From: JAKFFN01 sp964444305
GTDB lineage: Bacteria; Sumerlaeota; Sumerlaeia; Sumerlaeales; Sumerlaeaceae
Direction: 5' to 3'
NCBI GenBank assembly: GCA_964444305.1
Contig: CAYUGQ010000134.1
Location: 1-6,803, forward strand
DNA: 6,803 bases
Below, in pieces: positions 1 through 5,533 of the stretch. The position numbers and the translations under genes were made by a program. Below the pieces are notes generated by a model. The model worked only from the letters and a program-made list of their open reading frames with translations. It searched no databases and had not been told where the DNA came from. Each line of letters begins with the position of its first letter. The stretch's first letter is position 1.

Positions 1-892
1 GCGTATCTGTCGTCCCCACCACCACATGATCATGCCACGGAATCGCAAACAGAACCCTGCCGTCATCCGTCTTCGGAACCATAATCGCAGCATCCCCGGC
101 CAGGAACGAGCGATCCAGCACCACGTGAATCCCCTGGCTGGCCGTAATAGCCCGCTTGATACCCGCCCCTTCCATCAGGCGAATTTCATCCGCAAAAGGA
201 CCCGCCGCATTAATCACAACTTTCGCTTCCAGGCGAAGATCTTCGCCCGACTCCAGATCCTTGGCATCAACTCCCGTAACGCGGTTCCCCGATTTAATCA
301 GGCCCAGCACCGGCGCATGATTCAGCAGCACAGCCCCCTTGCCGGCCGCCGTCTGAGCCAGGTTCAGCGCCAGCCGCGAATCGTCAAACTGCCCGTCATG
401 GTAAAGTATCCCGCCCTTCAAACCCGCCGGATCCAGGTTCGGAATCAGGCTGACGGCCTTCTCACGATTTAAGATCTTCGACGGCCCAAAACTATACTTC
501 CGGGCCAGCAAATCATACGTTTTGAGCCCCGTGCCGTAAAAAACCTTATCATATAAACTATACGCCGGAACGACAAAAGCCTGATCATGAACCAGGTGCG
601 GAGCATTTTGCAGCAACAGACCCCGCTCCAACAAAGCATCCAAAACCAGCCTCACATTACCCTGCGCAAGGTATCGCACGCCCCCATGAACCAGCTTTGT
701 GCTGCGGCTGGAAGTGCCCTTGGCAAAATCCGACTGTTCCAGCAGAAGAACGCTATACCCCCGGGACGCCGCATCCACGGCAGTACCCAAACCGGTAGCT
801 CCGCCTCCCACGATTATCATGTCCCACGGCTCTTGGCGGTCCTTAACCGCAGACAACATTGCTTCTCTGGTAAACGTCATATTACGATTCAT
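1..892 (-). CDS. glpD: Aerobic glycerol-3-phosphate dehydrogenase, FAD-dependent (partial, N-terminal part)
   Basis: This enzyme oxidises sn-glycerol 3-phosphate to dihydroxyacetone phosphate and passes electrons through FAD to membrane quinone, linking glycerol and phospholipid turnover to respiration and glycolysis. I translated the minus strand by hand and found an uninterrupted frame of 297 codons running off the left edge. It shows the FAD-binding dinucleotide motif GGGATG at residues 29-34 after a beta strand (WDMIIVG), the family signature GTSSRSTKLVHGGVRYL at 59-75, a substrate-domain stretch around YHDGQFDDSRLAL, the second FAD-contact motif VVINAAGPF, and PWHDHVVVGTTDT at the truncated end. 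GlpD proteins are usually 500-550 residues, so roughly 40 percent, including the C-terminal cap domain, is outside the window. The start is uncertain. ATG at 892 (MNRN) fits the family N-terminus; ATG at 895 and ATG at 952 are in frame. The promoter-like boxes at 962-991 would start the transcript close to 952, which favours 892 or 895. No good Shine-Dalgarno sequence is visible for any of them. Family identity is firm. Confidence 0.93.
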   Translation of the reverse strand, partial: MNRNMTFTREAMLSAVKDRQEPWDMIIVGGGATGLGTAVDAASRGYSVLLLEQSDFAKGTSSRSTKLVHGGVRYLAQGNVRLVLDALLERGLLLQNAPHLVHDQAFVVPAYSLYDKVFYGTGLKTYDLLARKYSFGPSKILNREKAVSLIPNLDPAGLKGGILYHDGQFDDSRLALNLAQTAAGKGAVLLNHAPVLGLIKSGNRVTGVDAKDLESGEDLRLEAKVVINAAGPFADEIRLMEGAGIKRAITASQGIHVVLDRSFLAGDAAIMVPKTDDGRVLFAIPWHDHVVVGTTDT

Positions 893-961
893 CATTTCGG
901 TTATGTGTATCCCGGGCGATAGCTGTTCTTTCACCCCTGATATTGTATCCATGAAATAATG

Positions 962-991
962 ATAATCTGCAAGGCAAGGCATTCGTGACAA
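962..991 (-). promoter_or_regulatory. Possible sigma70-type promoter for glpD
   Basis: On the minus strand, TTGTCA (986-991, five of six matches to the -35 consensus) is followed after 18 bases by GATTAT (962-967, four of six matches to the -10 consensus). Transcription would begin near 955, only a few bases before the ATG at 952. It would give a leader of about 60 bases to the ATG codons at 895/892. This is consensus matching by eye only, and the organism's own promoter rules are unknown. Confidence 0.35.
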
Positions 992-1020
992 TTTGCTGCC
1001 GTTTGAATCCGAAAGCCGCC

Positions 1021-1025
1021 AGAGG
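1021..1025 (+). promoter_or_regulatory. Distant Shine-Dalgarno-like AGAGG before the M32 gene
   Basis: AGAGG at 1021-1025 is the only purine-rich candidate upstream of the ATG at 1041. The gap of 15 bases is longer than the usual 5-10. No ATG, GTG or TTG in the same frame sits at a better distance. The only upstream in-frame alternative is a TTG at 993, which would add 16 residues with no resemblance to the family. Confidence 0.35.
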
Positions 1026-1040
1026 TTAAGTCTTCCTACC

Positions 1041-2585
1041 ATGTCCAACGAAACACAAGTCTTAGAGCAAACAGAAACCGCATACTCCCTCCTGATCAAA
1101 GAAACACGAGAGCTGGCCCTTATGGGATCCGTAATGTCCGTATTGGGGTGGGACGAACAAACCTATATGCCCACCGGTTCTGCCCAGCTTCGATCAGAGC
1201 AGGTATCGCTCCTGGCCCGCATGGCCCACGAACGCCACATCGGACCGCGCTATGCTGATATGCTCGCCCAGGCTGAATCCGAAAAATCTTCAGCCAACGG
1301 AAACAGCAGTTCCGACATGGATGCAAATCTGTATCATCTGCGCCGCGACTTTGATCGAGCGGCTAAACTTCCCCCTCAGTTCGTCGAGGAACTTTCTCGC
1401 ACCGCCGTCATAGCCGAACAGGCCTGGGCCCATGCCCGACGCACCAATGATTTCCCCACCTTTGAGCCCTATCTCAAAAAGATGATCGACCTGAAGCAAC
1501 GTCAGGTCCAGTATCTTGGCACCCCCGGCACAGAACCTTATGATACGCTGCTGGATGAATATGAGCCGGGAATGACCGCCGCCCGCCTTCGGGAAATTTT
1601 TTCCGATCTGCGAAAAGAACTGGTAGACCTCGTGGCGGCCATTCGTGGCAGCATCAAAAGCGCCCCCACCAGCATAATCCAGCGCCCTTTCTCTCTGCCC
1701 GGTCAGGAAGCCCTGGCGCGACAGGCGGCGGCCGCTTTCGGTTTTGATTTTACCAATGGACGCCTCGACGTCAGCGCCCACCCCTTTTGCACCTTCATCG
1801 GTCCCGGCGATACCCGCATGACCACCCGCTATGAGGAACGCAACATTTCCAATTCCTTCTTCAGCGTCCTTCACGAAACCGGCCATGGTCTGTATGATCA
1901 GGGCCTGCCCGCCCAGCATTTCGGCACCCCTCTTGGCGATTACGTATCCCTCGGGATCCACGAATCTCAGTCACGCATGTGGGAAAACCTTGTCGGTCGC
2001 AGCGAAGCCTTTTGGCAGTGGATGTGGCCTCATTTCCAAAAAGAATACCCAAAGACCCTCTCCGACGTAGAACTGTCTGAATGGGTCTGCGCCATCAATC
2101 ATGTGACCCCATCCCTCATCCGCACCGAAAGTGACGAGGTTACCTATAACCTCCACATCATCCTGCGTTTTGAACTGGAACAGGCCCTCCTGAAAGGCGA
2201 TCTGCCCGTGGCGGATCTGCCGGGACAATGGAACGAATCCATGCAGAAAATGCTGGGGATTGCTCCCGATAACGATGCCGAAGGTTGTCTGCAAGATATC
2301 CACTGGTCAGGCGGAAGCATTGGGTATTTTCCCACTTATACCGTCGGAAATCTCATCGCCGCCCAGCTCTTCGATGCCGCGAAAAACCAGATTCCCAACC
2401 TCGAAAATGAATTCGCCAACGGGAACTTCAGCTCCTTATTGCAATGGCTGAGAGAGAATATCCATGTCCACGGCAAGCGATATACAGCCGAAGAACTGGT
2501 AATGCGCTGCACCGGACAGCCCGTAGCCGCAGACGCCCTGCTCAACCATCTGCGACAAAAAGCCAACAAGTACTACGGCGTTTAG
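1041..2585 (+). CDS. Thermostable carboxypeptidase 1-type metallocarboxypeptidase, peptidase family M32
   Basis: This is a cytosolic zinc carboxypeptidase that removes C-terminal residues from peptides, with broad specificity typical of carboxypeptidase Taq and its relatives. Starting at ATG 1041 it has 514 residues, matching the usual length of about 500. Motifs in order: the N-terminal helix ending LGWDEQTYMP (residues 35-44), DEYEPGMT (172-179), HPF (247-249), the zinc and catalytic site HETGH (278-282), the third zinc ligand in GIHESQSRMWEN (Glu308), IRTESDEVTYNLHI (360-373), HWSGGSIGYFPTY (421-433), and the C-terminal HGKRYTAEELVMRCTG (477-492). The 30-residue distance from His278 to Glu308 equals that recalled for the Pyrococcus enzyme (His269 to Glu299). 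All expected metal-site residues are present, so it should be active. No signal peptide is seen. It is divergent from glpD and convergent with the STAS gene, overlapping it by 4 bp, so it is probably transcribed alone. Its codons are C-rich, following the strand skew of the region. Confidence 0.96.
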   Translation: MSNETQVLEQTETAYSLLIKETRELALMGSVMSVLGWDEQTYMPTGSAQLRSEQVSLLARMAHERHIGPRYADMLAQAESEKSSANGNSSSDMDANLYHLRRDFDRAAKLPPQFVEELSRTAVIAEQAWAHARRTNDFPTFEPYLKKMIDLKQRQVQYLGTPGTEPYDTLLDEYEPGMTAARLREIFSDLRKELVDLVAAIRGSIKSAPTSIIQRPFSLPGQEALARQAAAAFGFDFTNGRLDVSAHPFCTFIGPGDTRMTTRYEERNISNSFFSVLHETGHGLYDQGLPAQHFGTPLGDYVSLGIHESQSRMWENLVGRSEAFWQWMWPHFQKEYPKTLSDVELSEWVCAINHVTPSLIRTESDEVTYNLHIILRFELEQALLKGDLPVADLPGQWNESMQKMLGIAPDNDAEGCLQDIHWSGGSIGYFPTYTVGNLIAAQLFDAAKNQIPNLENEFANGNFSSLLQWLRENIHVHGKRYTAEELVMRCTGQPVAADALLNHLRQKANKYYGV

Positions 2586-3148
2586 TCGTCCGTTTCCTGT
2601 TTCAGGCTTTCGTTCAGATACTTCAGAACGCTTTCAAACCGCATATTGTTTGAAGGGTCAATCGAGCACAGGTCACGGTGAGCCTCGATCATGTGAATGA
2701 TCCGGTCCCGCCGCGAGGAATCCTCCTTCAGGATCTCCTGAAACTCCGAATCTGACAACTGCGACGTCTCCACATCAGCCGCCCGCACGTTAAGAAACTG
2801 CGTAAGCCCAAGCGTGGAAAGCAGGCGGATATTCTGATCATTGGCGTTTAACACCGTCAGCTTTTCTCCACTGTTGCGAAGCTGCCGCAGCCCAATGCTC
2901 GCCAGCACGCCCATAAACGTCGAGTCCATCGTCACACAATGCGCCAGATCCAGGATATAGCGAAGCCCCTCACATCCCGGTCTCGCCGCAAGCGTATCCA
3001 CCAGGTTGCGCAATTCCATACTGTTATGAAAGGAACCCCGCCCTGTCACCCGGATCACAACAATGTTATCCGGCAGACTGGCAAAGGCGATTGAATCTTC
3101 GACTTGGGATTTCCCCCTGATTCTCTCTTCCGTCGTCATGGCACTCAT
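2582..3148 (-). CDS. STAS-domain protein (anti-sigma factor antagonist-like)
   Basis: This 188-residue soluble protein has a single STAS domain at about residues 25-125. STAS proteins of the SpoIIAA/RsbV type act in partner-switching cascades: a kinase/anti-sigma factor phosphorylates a conserved Ser/Thr, a PP2C phosphatase reverses it, and the unphosphorylated form captures the anti-sigma factor. Visible family features are the strands DNIVVIRVTG (27-36) and GLRYILDLAHC (61-71), and the phospho-loop MDSTFMGVLASIGL (74-87), where Ser76 or Thr77 is the likely modified residue. A third strand, EKLTVLNAN, lies at 95-103. Residues 126-188 form a charged, helix-rich extension (IIHMIEAHRDLCSIDPSNNMRF within 150-171) not found in minimal SpoIIAA. 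No kinase, phosphatase or sigma factor lies in the window, so the partner and the signal are unknown. The start is ATG 3148; an in-frame ATG at 3139 (MTTEERI) is equally possible, and no clear Shine-Dalgarno supports either. Its TAA overlaps the TAG of the convergent M32 gene. Confidence 0.88.
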   Translation of the reverse strand: MSAMTTEERIRGKSQVEDSIAFASLPDNIVVIRVTGRGSFHNSMELRNLVDTLAARPGCEGLRYILDLAHCVTMDSTFMGVLASIGLRQLRNSGEKLTVLNANDQNIRLLSTLGLTQFLNVRAADVETSQLSDSEFQEILKEDSSRRDRIIHMIEAHRDLCSIDPSNNMRFESVLKYLNESLKQETDD

Positions 3149-3171
3149 CCGATCTGCGTTAGTGGCTGTAT

Positions 3172-3192
3172 CACAGAGACAGATCCTCTGTG
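3172..3192. repeat. Perfect 7-bp inverted repeat upstream of the STAS gene
   Basis: CACAGAG (3172-3178) and CTCTGTG (3186-3192) are exact reverse complements separated by 7 bases. Within the same stretch ACAGA and TCTGT can form a shorter 5-bp stem with a 3-base loop, so two mutually exclusive hairpins are possible. It ends 24 bases upstream of the STAS start (3148) and 84 bases downstream of the ccsA stop. It could be a protein-binding operator or a folded 5' leader for the STAS gene. No T-run follows on either strand, so an intrinsic terminator is unlikely. The repeat is seen directly; the role is inference. Confidence 0.35.
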
Positions 3193-3274
3193 TTCGGACC
3201 CAATTTTCCTAAATAGACAGCCCCGAGCCGGGCTTTGCACCAAAAAAGTTACGCTTTTGTCGTGCCGGTTTAAA

Positions 3275-3290
3275 CCTATCGCTGGATAGG
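3275..3290 (-). repeat. Small hairpin overlapping the ccsA stop codon
   Basis: CCTATC (3275-3280) and GATAGG (3285-3290) form a perfect 6-bp stem with a 4-base loop. The last codons of ccsA and its TAG stop (3276-3278) lie inside it. On the minus strand the stem is followed by only three T residues. A second 10-bp palindrome, GGTTTAAACC (3267-3276), overlaps its edge. It may slow or help end transcription of ccsA, but it is too weak to be called a terminator with confidence. Confidence 0.25.
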
Positions 3291-5423
3291 CTCCGCATAA
3301 GAGTGCATTCCACCAGCCAAACCCGGCAGGTAAGACACACCGAAATAAGTCAGCAACATCATGACAAATCCGACCATACTGGCGTACACACTTCGGCGTC
3401 CGTGCCAACCCAGATTAATGCGCAAATGCAGATAGACCGTATAGGTCAGCCATGTGATCAACGCCCAGGTCTCCTTCGGATCCCAGCTCCAGAAGCTGCC
3501 CCACGCCGTGTTTGCCCACACCGCTCCAAGGAAAATTCCGATCGTCAAAAGAGGCCATGCAATCTGAATGCAACGATAGGTCAGATACTCAAAAGTCTCC
3601 GCCCGCGGCAGCACCCCTGGCCGGTTTCCGGTCATATCTTTGATCAGAAACAGAATACCTGTCACAAAAGCCATCAGGAACAAACTATAACTGATAAGCA
3701 GCGTCGTAACGTGGAAGTTCAGCCAGACAGAATTCAACACCGCCACCAGCGGGTCAATCTTCCGGGCCTGCAGCGACATGGAGTTTGCCATCGTCATCAA
3801 AACCCAGCCCGCAAAGCTCGCACCGACGCCAACCCACGCCCGGCGATACATTCCCTCATAAATCAGTGCAATGATGGCAAAGCCACCCATGGCGAAGGTA
3901 ATGCTCTCGTACATGTTAGAGACAGGCATCCGCCCGCCCAGATAAGCACGGTTAAGAAGCGCAAAAGTCAGCATGGCCGTTGCGGCAGCCATCAGCGCAA
4001 AGCCAATCCCCCACAACACCCGGTTCCCACGAGGCACCTCAACCAGCGCCGTGCTCACAGGGTCGCCATAGTTTTTCGCACCCGTATTATCAAACGCACC
4101 TTCAACAGAACCGCCAAAGCCGGCACCCGATCCCGGAAGGGCTCCGGCATCATCAATACCACCCGCAGACATCGCCAACGCGGGCTGAGGCTGCAGCGCC
4201 TGCAATGCGCTCTCGAGCGGACCCGCCGTCGCAGGCTTCGCCTTGAACGGATTCGCCGGAGCCTTGCCATATTCTTCCGCCCGGCCGTCTATCAGGGGCT
4301 CACTTTCACCACCGCCATCACCATCAACATCGGCGTCACTCCGGTACTTGCGAAGCATGGCAAGATAAAGCAGGAACGCAAAAAACGCAAACATAAAAAG
4401 CTGCGCCGAGCGCTTAAACGGATGAAGCGCCGTCTGCACATAATCCATCTGGCGCTTCAAAGGACTCATATAGCCGGCGACAGTATCCGCCTCGGCCAGG
4501 TAGATCTCCACCGCAGCAGCCACACCGCCAGCATCTTTTTGATTAAAAGCTTTCTTCAGTTCAGCATCAAGGCCCATCAGAGCCGGATAAGGCGCCTGGT
4601 TTTTATCCAAAGCCGCCACATCCGCCGCAAGATTAGCATCCACATGCGACAACAGCGCCGGTGACTCCAGGTGCGACGGAGCCAGCCAAACATCAGGCTT
4701 GCCAGCCATAGGCGCCAGTTTCAATTCGCCCGGCATGTTCAAAAACGTCGCCAGCCGGAAAGCAAAACGATTCAGAGCCTTCGCAGCACTATTTGAAAGA
4801 GCCGCCGCCTCCGGAGAATCAATCCCCTGCAGCTTGCTCATAACCATCATCCGCGCCTTGGGCGACGTCATCACCCACGCACTGCTCACCCGATTGTGAG
4901 CATTCGGGTTCAGGCCAAAAGCCTCCGCTAGTTCTTTATCTTCCACCGGAATCATGGGAACACGAGCCCAGCTCGCATTCTGATAAACCATCCCCAGCGC
5001 CACATACACCGGATCCATTCCCTCATAAACCGTGCGACCCGTAATAGCATTTACCTGGATCTCGGCAAACGTCCTCAACGTCCGCTCCACACCTTCATTC
5101 TGCAGACCGATTCGGTCAATACCACTGGCCAGCAAAGCAGCTTCCACGTCAGCATCATGCAAGTCCTTCGCACTGAACTCCTCAAGAGCCGCGCTGTGGT
5201 TGTGATGATGATGGTGATCATGATTATGATCATGGGCATGGGACGAGTGGTCGTGCTGATGATCATGATTATGAGCTGCGCCGTCCGCGACAGAAGCCAT
5301 GGTAGCCGTCGTAGCTACCACCTGCTGAGCCGTACGGCCAGTCTCGGCCACATAGGCCGCAGGGAGGGAAATCGCGCACGAAAAAATCGCACATACTGAG
5401 AAAAAACGTACCAGGGAGTTCAT
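3276..5423 (-). CDS. ccsA: Cytochrome c biogenesis protein CcsA/ResC type with His-rich N-terminus and extra periplasmic domain
   Basis: This is a membrane component of system II cytochrome c maturation, expected to carry haem across or to the outer face of the membrane for attachment to CXXCH apocytochromes. The protein has 715 residues. Residues 1-25 look like a signal peptide or first helix. Residues 51-76 hold 15 histidines in 26. A periplasmic domain follows (about 80-338, with ITGRTVYEGMDPVYVALGM at 127-145 recalling the extra domain of Bacteroidota/PVC homologues), then a membrane helix (340-357) and a Gly/Ala/Pro-rich cytoplasmic linker (358-465). Seven further helices form the CcsA core. 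The haem-binding WWD motif WGSFWSWDPKETW is at 641-653. External histidines His571 and His707 flank it, and His666 matches the in-membrane histidine. The spacing (571, 666, 707) closely matches that recalled for Helicobacter hepaticus CcsBA (761, 858, 897). The four-helix ResB/CcsB part is missing and must be encoded elsewhere. The gene follows hemA by 110 bp on the same strand. The related HemX protein is a less likely alternative, because the WWD motif and all three histidines are intact. Confidence 0.9.
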   Translation of the reverse strand: MNSLVRFFSVCAIFSCAISLPAAYVAETGRTAQQVVATTATMASVADGAAHNHDHQHDHSSHAHDHNHDHHHHHNHSAALEEFSAKDLHDADVEAALLASGIDRIGLQNEGVERTLRTFAEIQVNAITGRTVYEGMDPVYVALGMVYQNASWARVPMIPVEDKELAEAFGLNPNAHNRVSSAWVMTSPKARMMVMSKLQGIDSPEAAALSNSAAKALNRFAFRLATFLNMPGELKLAPMAGKPDVWLAPSHLESPALLSHVDANLAADVAALDKNQAPYPALMGLDAELKKAFNQKDAGGVAAAVEIYLAEADTVAGYMSPLKRQMDYVQTALHPFKRSAQLFMFAFFAFLLYLAMLRKYRSDADVDGDGGGESEPLIDGRAEEYGKAPANPFKAKPATAGPLESALQALQPQPALAMSAGGIDDAGALPGSGAGFGGSVEGAFDNTGAKNYGDPVSTALVEVPRGNRVLWGIGFALMAAATAMLTFALLNRAYLGGRMPVSNMYESITFAMGGFAIIALIYEGMYRRAWVGVGASFAGWVLMTMANSMSLQARKIDPLVAVLNSVWLNFHVTTLLISYSLFLMAFVTGILFLIKDMTGNRPGVLPRAETFEYLTYRCIQIAWPLLTIGIFLGAVWANTAWGSFWSWDPKETWALITWLTYTVYLHLRINLGWHGRRSVYASMVGFVMMLLTYFGVSYLPGLAGGMHSYAEPIQR
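5196..5273 (-). repeat. Sequence encoding the histidine-rich stretch of CcsA, with an internal direct repeat
   Basis: Codons 51-76 of ccsA encode alternating His with Asp, Asn, Gln, Ser or Ala, plus one run of five His (70-74). At DNA level an identical 15-base unit, TGATCATGATTATGA on the plus strand, occurs at 5215-5229 and 5260-5274. The two copies are exactly 45 bases apart and so in the same reading frame, and both encode an HNHDH segment. This suggests growth by duplication or slippage. Alternating-His stretches in secreted proteins commonly bind Zn, Ni, Cu or haem; here that is inference. Confidence 0.75.
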
Positions 5424-5449
5424 AGCCGGAAAAAGTTACTCCTCTTCAT
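5420..5449 (-). other. Possible 9-codon leader ORF overlapping the ccsA start
   Basis: ATG at 5449 opens a frame encoding MKRSNFFRL, ending in a TGA at 5420-5422 that overlaps the ccsA start codon in an ATGA arrangement. The AGGAG at 5439-5443, the best ribosome-binding candidate for ccsA, lies inside it. Translation of the leader could deliver ribosomes to ccsA by coupling, which would explain why the AGGAG is too distant. The leader itself has no clear Shine-Dalgarno, and a frame this short is easily a coincidence. Confidence 0.2.
5439..5443 (-). promoter_or_regulatory. Shine-Dalgarno-like AGGAG for ccsA at unusual spacing
   Basis: AGGAG on the minus strand lies 15 bases before the ccsA ATG at 5423, farther than the usual 5-10. 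An in-frame TAA at 5436-5438, reading into the gene, rules out a start further upstream, and the signal peptide supports ATG 5423. Either the spacing is tolerated or initiation depends on coupling from the small overlapping frame. Confidence 0.4.
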
Positions 5450-5455
5450 TTAGCC

Positions 5456-5475
5456 AAGGGAGGTTAAAACCCCTT
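5456..5475. repeat. Imperfect inverted repeat in the hemA-ccsA gap
   Basis: AAGGGAGGTTAAAACCCCTT reads as two paired arms, AAGGG/CCCTT and GTT/AAC, with a 2-base bulge and a short loop. It lies 33 bases upstream of ccsA and 59 bases after the hemA stop. On the transcribed strand it is not followed by a T-run, so a simple terminator is unlikely. An operator or a leader hairpin tuning ccsA relative to hemA is possible. The rest of this 110-bp gap shows no confident promoter. Confidence 0.3.
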
Positions 5476-5533
5476 TAAGCAAGTATTCTGAACTTATCCG
5501 ATTCCCGCAGTCCGCCCCCGCCACACCGCACGA

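Noticed and set aside
26..959. Several plus-strand frames in the left region
   Set aside because: All lie opposite the glpD frame, which I translated without interruption and which carries clear FAD and family motifs.
1003..1031. TTGAAT and TTAAGT boxes as a promoter for the M32 gene
   Set aside because: The 17-base spacing is right, but the -10 match is only three of six. It would also start the transcript almost at the ATG, after the only ribosome-binding candidate.
993..1040. Upstream TTG start adding 16 residues to the M32 protein
   Set aside because: The added residues do not resemble the family N-terminus. ATG 1041 gives the normal length and has an AGAGG upstream, though distant.
1290..1961. 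Open frame of 223 codons on the minus strand
   Set aside because: It is antisense to the M32 gene across its zinc site. The M32 frame explains the sequence fully with conserved motifs.
3219..3235. GC-rich hairpin AGCCC/GGGCT as an intrinsic terminator of ccsA
   Set aside because: The stem is only 5 bp and is not followed by a T-run on the minus strand. The T-run nearby precedes it.
3303..4664. Open frame of 453 codons on the plus strand
   Set aside because: It is wholly antisense to ccsA. Its product is rich in Arg, His and Gln with no hydrophobic core or known motif, as expected for a shadow frame opposite a membrane-protein gene.
5376..5423. CcsA as a lipoprotein anchored at Cys11 or Cys16
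   Set aside because: The residues before each Cys do not fit a normal lipobox, and the hydrophobic stretch continues past Cys16. An ordinary signal peptide or first helix fits better.
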